Positions 1 through 9,196 of a stretch of 38,820 nucleotides of DNA are shown in pieces; position 1 is the first letter of the stretch; each line of letters starts with the position of its first letter. Source of the stretch: Isotricha intestinalis (taxonomy: Eukaryota > Ciliophora > Litostomatea > Vestibuliferida > Isotrichidae); the NCBI GenBank assembly GCA_023807065.1, contig JAJJLU010000473.1, positions 1 through 38,820 on the forward strand, given 5' to 3'. The position numbers were made by a program, and so were the translations under genes. Below the pieces are notes generated by a model. That model was not told the DNA's origin. It ran no database searches and saw only the letters and a list, made by a program, of their open reading frames with translations.

Positions 1-29
1 CCCAATCCCCAATCCCCAATCCCCAATCC
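1..29. repeat. Telomere-type repeat (CCCCAAT)n at the left end
   Basis: The window opens with four nearly perfect tandem copies of the 7-mer CCCCAAT (the first lacks one C, a fifth starts at 28), then passes directly into AT-rich unique sequence. The strand running toward the end is G-rich (ATTGGGG), as in telomeres. The C-rich strand reading inward from the left edge is the orientation expected for a left chromosome end. The unit is one base longer than the TTGGGG unit of Tetrahymena. The first gene begins only about 140 bases inside, as expected for a compact macronuclear chromosome. Confidence 0.85.
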
Positions 30-166
30 TAAATAAATAATTTTTTTAAATCATTCATTCAAAATTAATTATTATTATATTATCAAAATAGAGTAAAGTT
101 TATTAAAATTTTTATTTTTAAAATTATGAATATCTTAAATTCAATTTTATATAAAAATAATTTTAA

Positions 167-1516
167 ATGAGTGTAGAAAAAGGAAATTATTGGTGGAAAA
201 AATATATGGAAGTGGATAAAAATATTATAAGACCTTTTGATGGTTATGAGTATTTTTTAACAATGAGTTATTTGTCGGTTTCTGATATATTTCCTAAATT
301 TTCAATCGATGATTTTATATTATGTTCTAAAATAAATTTACCAAATATTGAAATATTTAATTATCAAGTTAAATTTATAGAAAATCATCCTTTTTGGTAT
401 AAAAAAAAATTTGAATTTATAGAAGGTTTAAATATAATTGATGCAACTAATTCAGAAAAATATGAAAAAGATTATATGAAATATTTATTAAAGGAAAAAC
501 CAACATATTTTATAGAAAATCTATTGGATCCAAAAGATAATTCTTTAAGATTACCATATAAATTTGAAATTGTTCAATTAGAAAATAAAACTCAATTAAA
601 TTTTTATTCTCTTCATGCAATGTGTGATGGGAGAACTATATTTACAATATTTGATAATATTAGAAAAATAATAGATTATATTACTTCAGTAGAAAATAAA
701 AATTTATTAATTAAAGAAATTTTACAAAAAGAAGAATCTCCAATTTGTGAATTTGGTCAAATAAATAATTATATTAATTTAGATAAAAAATACTATGAAA
801 AACCTCCAGATAAATGGAATGAAATACCATTTCAAAATATATTACCAAAATTAAATATAAATGCTAAAGAAAAAAATTATTATCAAAATCAAACATTCAT
901 TTTTTCTTATTTAAAAATACAAAAATTTTGTAAAGAAAATAAAGTATCACCTCAATCAATGTTAACTACAATGATGAGTAGAAGTACAAGAAAATATTAT
1001 AATTTACCAAATGAAACTCCAATATATAATTATACTCCTTGTGATAGTAGAAATAGTATTTATTCAAGTGATTATTTAAAAAATAGAAAATATTTTTGTG
1101 GAGCTGGAGCTTTATTTCCAAAATCAATTGGTCAGAATAATTTAATAGAAGATATTATTTATAATTATAATTCAATGAAAGATTGTATTTTAAAATTAGA
1201 AAATATTTCTCAAATTATAAGAAGTTCATTAACTATTAATAAAGATAATTTAAAATTTACTCCTGAAGATAAAATGCCTAATTTCAATAAACAGGCTTGT
1301 ACTTGTTGTTCTCATATTGGAAAAATTAATGGTAATTTACCTATTTTTAGTGTTAATTTGGATATACCTTTTAATTGTGAAAATGATTATACTTTAGCTT
1401 TTCATGCTTATCATAATGAAGAAAATTTCTTTATTACTATGTTAAGACCTAATCTATTTAATAAAGATTTTTTAAATATTATTTTAAATGAAATGAATAT
1501 TATATTTAATTGTTAA
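167..1516 (+). CDS. HxxxDG acyltransferase (condensation / alcohol-acetyltransferase superfamily)
   Basis: This 449-residue protein probably transfers an acyl group from a CoA or carrier donor to an alcohol or amine. The basis is one motif, LHAMCDGRT, which places His150, Asp154 and Gly155 in the HxxxDG signature of the BAHD / condensation / wax-ester-synthase / alcohol-acetyltransferase fold. The length and the early-middle position of the motif suit the family, whose size is usually 420-480 residues. The C-terminal half (CSHIGKINGNLP, then a beta-rich stretch) resembles the second lobe, but I do not see a clear DFGWG motif. There is no signal peptide or membrane segment. It is the telomere-proximal gene and converges with the coiled-coil gene 76 bases downstream. 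The substrate cannot be read from the sequence. Confidence 0.6.
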   Translation: MSVEKGNYWWKKYMEVDKNIIRPFDGYEYFLTMSYLSVSDIFPKFSIDDFILCSKINLPNIEIFNYQVKFIENHPFWYKKKFEFIEGLNIIDATNSEKYEKDYMKYLLKEKPTYFIENLLDPKDNSLRLPYKFEIVQLENKTQLNFYSLHAMCDGRTIFTIFDNIRKIIDYITSVENKNLLIKEILQKEESPICEFGQINNYINLDKKYYEKPPDKWNEIPFQNILPKLNINAKEKNYYQNQTFIFSYLKIQKFCKENKVSPQSMLTTMMSRSTRKYYNLPNETPIYNYTPCDSRNSIYSSDYLKNRKYFCGAGALFPKSIGQNNLIEDIIYNYNSMKDCILKLENISQIIRSSLTINKDNLKFTPEDKMPNFNKQACTCCSHIGKINGNLPIFSVNLDIPFNCENDYTLAFHAYHNEENFFITMLRPNLFNKDFLNIILNEMNIIFNC

Positions 1517-1592
1517 ATTAGTTATTTTAATAAATAAAGATTTAAAAATTTAAATAAATGATATTTTTTACTTAAAAAATATTATATTAATT

Positions 1593-3425
1593 TTAACAAC
1601 ATTCTCCTCTTAAAATTGCAGGTCTATCTAATTTTTCATCTATTTTTTCCAATAATTTTTTAAATTCTTCTAAAGTTTTTAATTGATTTTCTTCATTAGG
1701 ATCTTCAAATTTTTTAATATTTATAGTATTAACATTTCTTGAAATATTATTATTATTAACAGAATTAAAAGTATAATTTCTTTCTTGAATATTTTTATTT
1801 ATATTTAAAGAATTATTTATTTTAATTGGACTTGTAATTTGACTGAAATCATAATTATCAATAGTTCTTTTAGGTGAATTTAAAGTTGTTTTACTAAAAA
1901 GATTATTTTGAAAATTAACTGACATATTATGAATCTTACAATCTTTTTCATTTATTGTATTTTTCAAACATAAATTTTCATTATGTAATTTTTTTTCATT
2001 CATTTTCATTTTATTAATAATACTTTTATATTGATTTTCCAATTCTTCTTTTCTTAAATTTTCTTGAAAAGCATTTTGATTAATAAAATTTTTCATTTTT
2101 CTCAATTCTTCAGTTGCTATAGTTAAATTATTTGTTAACTCAGCTTTTTCACTTTCTAATTTAGCTTTTTCTTTCATTATATCATTTATTTTCTTAGTAT
2201 AATCAAATTGTTCATTTTGTTTATTTTCTAAATGAAATTTTAAATCATTTTCTTTATCATTAATTTCATTTCCTAATTCTTCAATTTGCTTTTTTAATTG
2301 TTCAATTATTGCATCTTTATTAGATAAATTTATTTTATTTTGATTTGATTCAATTGTTAAAATTTCTATATCATGATTTTGATTTAATATTTGTCCTTGA
2401 GCTTCTACTAATTTTTCTTTATAAACATTTAATTCATTTAATAAATTTGAATTATCTAATTTTAAATTTGAAATTAAAGTTTCATAATCAATTGATTTAT
2501 TTTGTAAAGTTGATTCTAATTCAGGTATTTTTTTTTCACATTCATTTAATTTATCATTTAATCTTTTATTTTCTTTTTCTAATTTTTTTATTTCTGAATC
2601 ATGTTCAAAATCTTTTTCCTCTAATTGACTTTTTAAATTATCAATTTGAAGTTTTAAATTAGAAATATCAAATTTTAATCTTTCATTTTCAATTCTAAAT
2701 TCATCTAATTTAACATTTAATTTATTATTTTCATTCATAAAATTATTTCTTATTTTAAATTCTCTGCTTTGGAAATTTTGAATTAATTCTTTTTCTTTAT
2801 TTGATAAATCATTTTGAATAATATTCATATTTTCTTTATATATTTCTGTATTTTTTATTATTTTTTCTTGTCTATTTGATAAATTAATTGCATCATTTAC
2901 TTCATTTTCTTTTAATTCAATTTCTTTTTTTAAATTTTCAATTTCCCTTTTTAAATCTGAATTAGCTCTTTCATATTTATTAAATTTATCTTGAGACATT
3001 TTAACTAAACTTTGAAATTCACAAATTATTTTATTTTTAACATTTAAATCTTCTTGTAATTCTTCTAAAGAATGTTTTAACATTGAATTTTCAGTTTGTA
3101 AATTTTTTATTATTTGATTTTGTTCTGTTATTCTTAAATTTAAATTTTTACTATCAAAATTATTATTATTACTATTTAAAGGAGAAAAAGTTTGAAAATT
3201 TGTATCATTAATTGGACTTTGGAATTGAGTTTCAGTTTTTAAAATTGAATTTGAATTTAAATTATTTTTTTGAAATGTAGATGGAATATATTTTGGGTCA
3301 TCAATGTCAGAATCCGTTAATTCTCCTTGTTCATTTAATTTAAATTTATTTTTTGACATATCTATTTTAAATTCATCATCTGGATTGAAACTTCCTATTG
3401 GAGATAAAATATTTGGGTCTTGCAT
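1593..3425 (-). CDS. Long coiled-coil protein with C-terminal Cys-Cys
   Basis: This 610-residue protein is not assignable to a named family. Residues 1-90 are disordered and rich in Asn, Ser and Pro. About 95-480 are almost continuous heptad-type coiled coil rich in Glu, Lys, Leu and Asn. A second Asn/Ser-rich linker carries SPK/SPI motifs, followed by a short helical tail ending RGECC. The terminal Cys pair could be a lipidation site, but that is inference. The segment KNKIICEFQSLVK near residue 135 is matched by KNRIIAEFQKLTQ in the coiled-coil protein at 20639-21916, with similar flanks, so the two look like diverged paralogues. A structural or scaffold role is the most that can be said. 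Confidence 0.7.
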   Translation of the reverse strand: MQDPNILSPIGSFNPDDEFKIDMSKNKFKLNEQGELTDSDIDDPKYIPSTFQKNNLNSNSILKTETQFQSPINDTNFQTFSPLNSNNNNFDSKNLNLRITEQNQIIKNLQTENSMLKHSLEELQEDLNVKNKIICEFQSLVKMSQDKFNKYERANSDLKREIENLKKEIELKENEVNDAINLSNRQEKIIKNTEIYKENMNIIQNDLSNKEKELIQNFQSREFKIRNNFMNENNKLNVKLDEFRIENERLKFDISNLKLQIDNLKSQLEEKDFEHDSEIKKLEKENKRLNDKLNECEKKIPELESTLQNKSIDYETLISNLKLDNSNLLNELNVYKEKLVEAQGQILNQNHDIEILTIESNQNKINLSNKDAIIEQLKKQIEELGNEINDKENDLKFHLENKQNEQFDYTKKINDIMKEKAKLESEKAELTNNLTIATEELRKMKNFINQNAFQENLRKEELENQYKSIINKMKMNEKKLHNENLCLKNTINEKDCKIHNMSVNFQNNLFSKTTLNSPKRTIDNYDFSQITSPIKINNSLNINKNIQERNYTFNSVNNNNISRNVNTINIKKFEDPNEENQLKTLEEFKKLLEKIDEKLDRPAILRGECC

Positions 3426-3877
3426 TTTTTTTATTAAATTTTAATTGTGTTTTTAATAATTGTTTATTTTTTGTGAAATATATGTTTATAAAATTTTAAA
3501 GATTACTAAAAAAATTATTATGATCTAAAAAAAAGAATAAATATAATTTATTATTGAAATAAATTTTTATTTAATAATAATGAGTTCAAACAAAAAGAAT
3601 ATTATCAGAAAATGAAGAAATAAAATCTGAAGAATGTTTTATTATATGATTAACCAGAATTAAAAAATATTAATATAGTTTTTATATCTTCCATTTAATT
3701 ACCATATCATTCAAAGACACTTTTTTTTATTATGACTTAATACTAAAAAAAATTCACAAAGTTCTTGATTCAAAAATATCTTAAAATATCTGAAGCTGAT
3801 CTTAAAGAAAAACTAATATATTACTTCAATTAAAAATAAATATATTTTAAAAAATTTATTGAAATAAATTAATTAAT
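3426..3877. other. Spacer with possible unidentified gene relic
   Basis: This 450-base gap holds no intact gene. On the plus strand, two stretches with gene-like composition are broken by stops and frame changes: about 3590-3720 (LSENEEIKSEECFII, then a stop) and about 3745-3832 (FLIQKYLKISEADLKEKL). They could be remains of a decayed gene, but I recognise no family and AT-rich sequence can produce such fragments by chance. Confidence 0.25.
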
Positions 3878-4072
3878 ATGGAAAATGAAAATCAAAATGA
3901 AATAAATAATGCTATAAGAAATTTACCAACAAGAGAATATATTTCTAAAACAGTAGAAAAAGCATTAACAGAAGGAATGTTTCAAATTACTCAAATTAAG
4001 CCAGCAAATCCTATTGAATTTTTAGGAAATTATCTTCTTCAAAAATCACAAGAAAAAAATAATATAAATTAA
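3878..4072 (+). CDS. DPY30: DPY30-domain protein
   Basis: This short 64-residue protein is nearly all Dpy-30 domain. LPTREYISKTV followed by ALTEGM and then PANPIEFLGNYLL (residues about 16-54) reproduces the family signature, a helical-pair dimer fold related to RIIa docking domains. DPY30 is the dimeric subunit of SET1/MLL (COMPASS) H3K4 methyltransferase complexes. The same domain also occurs in radial-spoke and other axonemal anchoring proteins, so in a ciliated cell either site is possible. Human DPY30 is 99 residues; the missing part here is the poorly conserved N-terminus. The ATG is preceded by an A/T-rich leader and the stop is TAA. TRAPPC13 begins 68 bases downstream on the same strand. 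Confidence 0.85.
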   Translation: MENENQNEINNAIRNLPTREYISKTVEKALTEGMFQITQIKPANPIEFLGNYLLQKSQEKNNIN

Positions 4073-4140
4073 AATCTTTAAATAAATATAATAATTATAA
4101 ATTAATTTTTAAAAAATTATATTTTTGTATTTTAAAAAAC

Positions 4141-5469
4141 ATGTTAAGAGAAACTGATTTTCCTCAATTTATAAATTTAAAATGCCTTAGATTAAATCCT
4201 CCAAACTTAAATAAATTAATTACACCTTTAAATGGATTATATAACGATATAAATAATAAAGAAGATATAAATGTTTTTCCTTTAGAAAAAAAAACTTCAA
4301 ATTTTTCTTTATCATCAAACAATCTAAATATTGAGAATGTGTTTATAATAAATGAAAAATTTGGTAAAGTATATTTTTCTGAAATTTTCGAAGCAATATT
4401 GATTTTTATTAACACATCAAATTACTATGAGATAGAATTAAAAAACATAGAAATTGTAATAGCAATAGAAGTGAAAAAAAAGTTATTAAGAGTAAGATTT
4501 CAAAGTGATATTCCTCAAAATATAATATATATAAAACCTCTTGAAAGTTATGGAATAAAAATAAGATTTAAAATAGAAACAAATTACAAATATTTAATTG
4601 ATACTTATGCTATTTGTCAATGTAAATATTATGATGAAATAATAGCAAAAGATGATAATAAAGGTTTATATAGAATCTTTAATAAAACTGAAAAATACCA
4701 AATTTCAAATGGAAGAGTTGAATTAAATTTTGTAAGAAGATTTACTTTTGATGGTTTAACACCTTTTTCAACTCAAGAAAAATATATTAATCAATTAAAA
4801 AATTGTATTATTGAACAAACTATAAAAAATATATCTAATTTTACTTTAGTTTTAAATGATTTTAAAATGAATAGTAAATTTAAACCAGATGAATATTTTG
4901 AAATAGATAATATAGATTTAATAAAAAATACTATTTTAGAACCTAATGAAGAAATGAATGTAGTTTTTAAAATAAAAAATGTAGAAATTTTTTCAAATGA
5001 AAAATCATTTTTTTTAACTATAAAATGGACTCATTTATTTGATTTGACTCCTAAAAATTATATAAAAGAAATTGAAAACGGATTTGATCTTTATAATAAT
5101 TATATTGCTTTAAATGTAGTTGAACAACCAATGAATGAAATAATAGAAAATCAAAATTTTAAAATAATATTTTCTTTAAGTAAAAAAACTAAACAAAATA
5201 TTATAGTTGTCATTGAAACTGAAGCTTTAAGAGATTGTGAAAAATCTAATGATAGAGAAATTGAAATAATTGATATTGTTCAAAAAAAATTAGAATTAAG
5301 TGAAGATATTCCAATTAATACTTTTTCTTTAATTTGTAAAAGTGATATTTTAGGAGGAGTTAATTTACCTAAAATTAGATTAAGTGTTTTTGATAATAGA
5401 AATTCCCTTTTACAAAGTTTTACTTTTGAAAATTTATTAGGGTATAATTGTGTTAAAGGAATTAATTAG
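4141..5469 (+). CDS. TRAPPC13: TRAPP complex subunit 13 (DUF974 family)
   Basis: This 442-residue protein matches TRAPPC13, a subunit of the TRAPP tethering/GEF complex acting on Rab GTPases in ER-Golgi and autophagy traffic. The N-terminus LKCLRLNPPNL parallels the family's LKVMRLTKPTL. It is followed by FGKVYFSEIFEAILIFINTS, which matches the FGNI(F/Y)LGETFSSYISVHN block. Later VRRFTFDGLTPF matches the RKFFKFQVLKPL block, and the IIEQTIKNIS region matches the next beta strands. These mark the immunoglobulin-like domains expected; human TRAPPC13 is 417 residues, close to this length. The gene terminates with TAG, direct evidence that UAG is a stop here. It is convergent with the Asn-rich gene downstream. 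Identification rests on motif order seen by eye. Confidence 0.75.
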   Translation: MLRETDFPQFINLKCLRLNPPNLNKLITPLNGLYNDINNKEDINVFPLEKKTSNFSLSSNNLNIENVFIINEKFGKVYFSEIFEAILIFINTSNYYEIELKNIEIVIAIEVKKKLLRVRFQSDIPQNIIYIKPLESYGIKIRFKIETNYKYLIDTYAICQCKYYDEIIAKDDNKGLYRIFNKTEKYQISNGRVELNFVRRFTFDGLTPFSTQEKYINQLKNCIIEQTIKNISNFTLVLNDFKMNSKFKPDEYFEIDNIDLIKNTILEPNEEMNVVFKIKNVEIFSNEKSFFLTIKWTHLFDLTPKNYIKEIENGFDLYNNYIALNVVEQPMNEIIENQNFKIIFSLSKKTKQNIIVVIETEALRDCEKSNDREIEIIDIVQKKLELSEDIPINTFSLICKSDILGGVNLPKIRLSVFDNRNSLLQSFTFENLLGYNCVKGIN

Positions 5470-5629
5470 TATTTAATTTATAAGTGATATTTAAAAAAAA
5501 GAAAATCATTTTTTATATACATATAATTTTTTTGTATAAGTTTTTATATATTTTCATATTAATTATGATTAAATGAAATTTAGTAATATTCGGTATTATA
5601 CTATTAATTTAATAATCAGTTTTTATTTT

Positions 5630-7459
5630 TTATTTTTTTAGTGTTTTAATTATATTTCTATCATTTTTGTTTTTCTCTTTTGAATTGTTTAATTTACGAG
5701 AAAAATCTTTAGTTGTTTTAATATTAGTAATTTTAATAGGAATATTTTTCTTTTCTTTACTATTAGATTTTTTAATAGTATTTATATTCATTTCTTTTTT
5801 TAAATTTTTTATCTTAACATTATTAACGCTATTTATTTTATTTTTCCCAGAATTTAAATTTTCATTATTATATAAATTATTATTATCAGAATTATTATTA
5901 TCTTTAGGACTAATTAACTTAGAAGAGCTTCTAGAACTATAACTATTAACAAAACTTCCTTTTTTATTAATTGATTTTGGTTTATCATTTGAAGTTGAAA
6001 AATTAAAATTATTATTTATATTTTTTGGATTCAATTCTAATTTATTATTATTATTATTATATACTTTTAATTGATTTACCTTTTCTTCTTCTTTAAATGA
6101 GATTTTTACTATAGATGAATCATTAAAAGATACATTTTTATTAATTTTTTTTATATTTTGATCTTTCTGTATTATTGGAATTGAGGGTATTGATTTTGTT
6201 ATATTGTTATTTTGTTCTTTAAGTTTTAATGCATTGGCATTTGCATTAGCATTAGCAACTATTGTTGATAAAATTAAATCTTCTTCTTCTTCTGAATTTA
6301 AAGAATTCGATTTATTTAAATTATTATTTTCAATATTTTTTCCTGTGGTTTTATTTAGTTTTTGGTCATTTTCAATTTTTGAAGAATTTTCATTTATTTC
6401 TTGATCATTAATTTTTGAGTTTGAAATTTTTTTATCTGATTTTATTCCCTTATTTTTATTTATGCTTTCATTTAAATGTATATTATCTGAATTATTATTT
6501 GATTCTTTATATTTATTATTTATATTTTTTTTTATTGTTTCTTGATTCAAATTTTCAATTTGGATATTATTTATATTTTCTATTTTTATTTCATTATCAT
6601 CTTTTATATTTTTATTAAAAAATTGGAGAGTATTATTATGAAAATAATTTTCAGTAGGATTTTCATTATTAATATTTTTATTTCCTATATAAGTAAATTC
6701 CATATTTTCAGAAATTTGATAATCTAATTGTTTTTTTGTCTTATTATTATAATAATCCTTATTTTCGCTATAAATTTTTTCTTGAATTTTATTATTTTTA
6801 ATTTGAATTTCAATAATATCTCCTTCTTCATTTACATAATCTTTATGAACATTATCATTATTATTTTTATAATTGAAATTTTCATCAATAATATCATTAG
6901 ATAAAATATCTTGACAAATTAAAATACTATTATTATCTTGATAATTTGAGTCTTGTTCTCTAATATTATTAATAGTTTTGTAATCTAAATTAAAAGTATC
7001 TACAATATTATCAGCAATTTCACTTAAATTTTGTGATTCTTTATTTATTGGATAATTAATACATGTAGGATAATTTTTATTTCTATTATTATCATTATTA
7101 TAATTTCGATATGAAATTGGATAATTATTATATTTGTTATTTCTTATATTAAAAGATTTCCCAAAATAATTTTTATTATCATTAAAATTGACTCTATTTG
7201 TATTAGTAAAATCAGTGCTTGAAATTATATTATTTAATCTATGAATTTTATTGAATAATTTCTGGAAATTTAATTTTAGATTCATATATTGTAATTCATC
7301 AGAAAATGTATTTATATTATTGAAATAATTTGTTTGATTATATGTATTATTAGATGGTTCTATTTGATAGTATTCTCTTAATTTTTGTTTATTATAATTT
7401 GGAGATTTGCTTTTTTTCTTTTGAATTGGGATTTTAGTATAATAATTTGAACTTAACAT
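5630..7459 (-). CDS. Asn/Lys-rich low-complexity protein
   Basis: This 609-residue open frame encodes an unrecognised protein dominated by Asn, Lys, Ser, Ile and Glu. The N-terminus is basic (KIPIQKKKSKSPNYNKQK), and a short helical segment near residues 55-80 (ELQYMNLKLNFQKLFNKIHRL) is the only part resembling a folded or coiled-coil element. Around residue 400 sits an (AN)4 run in STIVANANANANALKLK, unusual against the surrounding Asn runs. The C-terminus is Lys/Asn-rich and basic. Continuous coding over 1.8 kb with an ATG start and TAA stop in a stop-rich genome supports a real gene. Most of the chain should be disordered. No function is assigned. Confidence 0.6.
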   Translation of the reverse strand: MLSSNYYTKIPIQKKKSKSPNYNKQKLREYYQIEPSNNTYNQTNYFNNINTFSDELQYMNLKLNFQKLFNKIHRLNNIISSTDFTNTNRVNFNDNKNYFGKSFNIRNNKYNNYPISYRNYNNDNNRNKNYPTCINYPINKESQNLSEIADNIVDTFNLDYKTINNIREQDSNYQDNNSILICQDILSNDIIDENFNYKNNNDNVHKDYVNEEGDIIEIQIKNNKIQEKIYSENKDYYNNKTKKQLDYQISENMEFTYIGNKNINNENPTENYFHNNTLQFFNKNIKDDNEIKIENINNIQIENLNQETIKKNINNKYKESNNNSDNIHLNESINKNKGIKSDKKISNSKINDQEINENSSKIENDQKLNKTTGKNIENNNLNKSNSLNSEEEEDLILSTIVANANANANALKLKEQNNNITKSIPSIPIIQKDQNIKKINKNVSFNDSSIVKISFKEEEKVNQLKVYNNNNNKLELNPKNINNNFNFSTSNDKPKSINKKGSFVNSYSSRSSSKLISPKDNNNSDNNNLYNNENLNSGKNKINSVNNVKIKNLKKEMNINTIKKSNSKEKKNIPIKITNIKTTKDFSRKLNNSKEKNKNDRNIIKTLKK

Positions 7460-7724
7460 TTATAAAAAATAATGAAATAATACAATCAGATTAATTTAAA
7501 ATAAAAAATAAATAAATAAAAATTTATAAATTTTCTTACTATTTTTATTAACATGTTTATTTATCATTAAATCTTAATACTTTTTAAGTTATAATTAATC
7601 ATTATTATTATCTTTTATATATTATTTTCTTTTGTAAAATTCAGAAAATTTTATGCTTACTTAATGAAAAGTTATTTTTAGTTTTTTTAACCACTAATTG
7701 TATTGAATCTATTTTTAATCTCAT

Positions 7725-8345
7725 AGAAGCAAAAGACTTAATTAGGAAATTATTAGAAAAAATCTTAAAAATCGAATTTCACCTTTTAATGCTATGAAAT
7801 GTCCTTAGATAATAAAATATTCAAATAAGATTAATAACATTAATGAAGATTAAATTTTTAATTAAATTTCTCTTAATAATTGTATACAAAATTCATCAAA
7901 ACAAAAAATATATCAAGGTCCAGTTGCTTTTATAGTTCATCAAATGTCTAACATAAAAATGATTCAATAATTAACAGAAATATCTAAAGAATGAAATGAA
8001 AGTGGTGAAGGTTTATTATCAAAGGAATAATTAAAGAAAGGTCATAAAACATTTTTTTCTAATAATTTAACTGATAATGAATGTGATGAAATTATAAAAA
8101 ATATTGATCAAGAATAATCTGGTCAAATTTCAATTGAAGAATTTTTAAGATATATACTTAATTATAATAAGTGATAAAAATTTAAAATAGGCTTTGAAAT
8201 ATTTTAATAAAGATAATGAAGTTTTAGGCTTGACTGAAAAAAAAGAAGAAACTACAAATTGAGTTAATGAAAAAATATTAAAGAAGTCATATTAATAGTG
8301 ATGGACAAATTAGTTTTGCTGAATTTAAAACTATAATGAAATTAA
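7725..8345 (+). pseudogene. Decayed calcium-dependent protein kinase (CDPK), 3' part
   Basis: This stretch between two genes is the wreck of a CDPK from kinase subdomain XI to the fourth EF-hand. In order: EAKDLIRKLLEK (7726), after a frameshift NRISPFNAMKCP, then TAG at 7806-7808 exactly where the family has the Trp of HPWI. Next come VAFIVHQMSN, a first EF-hand broken by TAA and TGA, NNLTDNECDEIIKNIDQE-stop-SGQISIEEF (TAA at 8115), KNLK-stop-ALKYFNKD, an apparent deletion of most of EF3, VLGLTEKKEETTN, and an EF4 reading NSDGQISFAEF (8294-8333). Spacing and order match a CDPK C-terminus. At least seven stops and several frameshifts show it is dead. No kinase N-lobe is visible upstream; 7460-7724 shows nothing else. 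Confidence 0.85.
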
Positions 8346-8533
8346 ATCAAGGAATAATTACTAATAAAAAACAAGTTAAGTTTATTTTTCTTTTTTTGTA
8401 AATATTTGTATGTAAATAATTTTTATATTATTTTCAAAAAAGAGAAAATATTTTATTTGATGTTCTGATATATATAAATTTAATTTATAATTTAATTCAA
8501 TTATAATTTTTTTTCAAAATTTTTTTATATAAA

Positions 8534-9070
8534 ATGTGTACTTATTCAGCAAATGATTTTTCTCAATTTTCTCCTTGTAATTTAAAGAAATTATCAGCCC
8601 CTGAAATAGTAGATAATTACCTTAAATATAGGAAAAATAAAGATAATCAATTTTTAATAAAAGGAACAAATTTAAATGATTGTTATAATTCTTTATTAAC
8701 AAATGAATCAACTTTAATGGATTCTTTTTCTTTAAAACCAAAATTTTTAAGAGACACAAAAACAGATATAACAACAAAATATAATAATTTTATAGAAGGT
8801 CTACAAAATGAAAAAGATAGAAGACTAAATAAATATAATTTAAATAGAATGAAAAATGTAGATGTTTTAAATATTAGGTACAAAGATACTAATACTAATT
8901 TTCATTTTTTAAGTACTTTACCTAAATTTAAAAATATTACCCAATATAATAATAAAGCTAGAAATTTTTATTCTATGGATTTAGCTCCTAATAAAGGTTC
9001 TTGGAGAGTTGGAACTTCTGCTAAAGTTTGGGAATATAGGAATAAATTTGAGAATAAATTTAATTTTTAA
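8534..9070 (+). CDS. Unrecognised 178-residue protein
   Basis: I do not recognise this family. The protein is basic, without signal peptide, membrane segment or clear repeats. It has a short helical, charged middle (FIEGLQNEKDRRLNKYNL, about residues 86-103) and an aromatic C-terminus (GSWRVGTSAKVWEYRNKFE). Compared with its neighbours it has little low-complexity sequence, which argues that it is a folded or assembled protein. Small basic Tyr/Trp-containing proteins of this kind are common among axonemal microtubule-associated proteins, but no diagnostic motif supports that here. It starts about 190 bases after the CDPK relic and lies 126 bases upstream of the zinc-knuckle gene on the same strand. 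Confidence 0.6.
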   Translation: MCTYSANDFSQFSPCNLKKLSAPEIVDNYLKYRKNKDNQFLIKGTNLNDCYNSLLTNESTLMDSFSLKPKFLRDTKTDITTKYNNFIEGLQNEKDRRLNKYNLNRMKNVDVLNIRYKDTNTNFHFLSTLPKFKNITQYNNKARNFYSMDLAPNKGSWRVGTSAKVWEYRNKFENKFNF

Positions 9071-9196
9071 TGATTATATTTAAGATTTTAGAAGTTATTT
9101 TTTATTATTTTATATATATGAATATTTTTTAAGATTTTTAAATTGTTTTTAAAATAGTTTTTTAAAATTTATCTTATTTTTTTTATTTTATTATTA

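Noticed and set aside
7725..8345. Reading the CDPK remains as a live gene using UAA = Gln
   Set aside because: Several TAA positions look tolerable as Gln, but TAG replaces the conserved Trp, TGA codons also interrupt, and there are frameshifts and an EF3 deletion. Neighbouring genes use TAA as the true stop.
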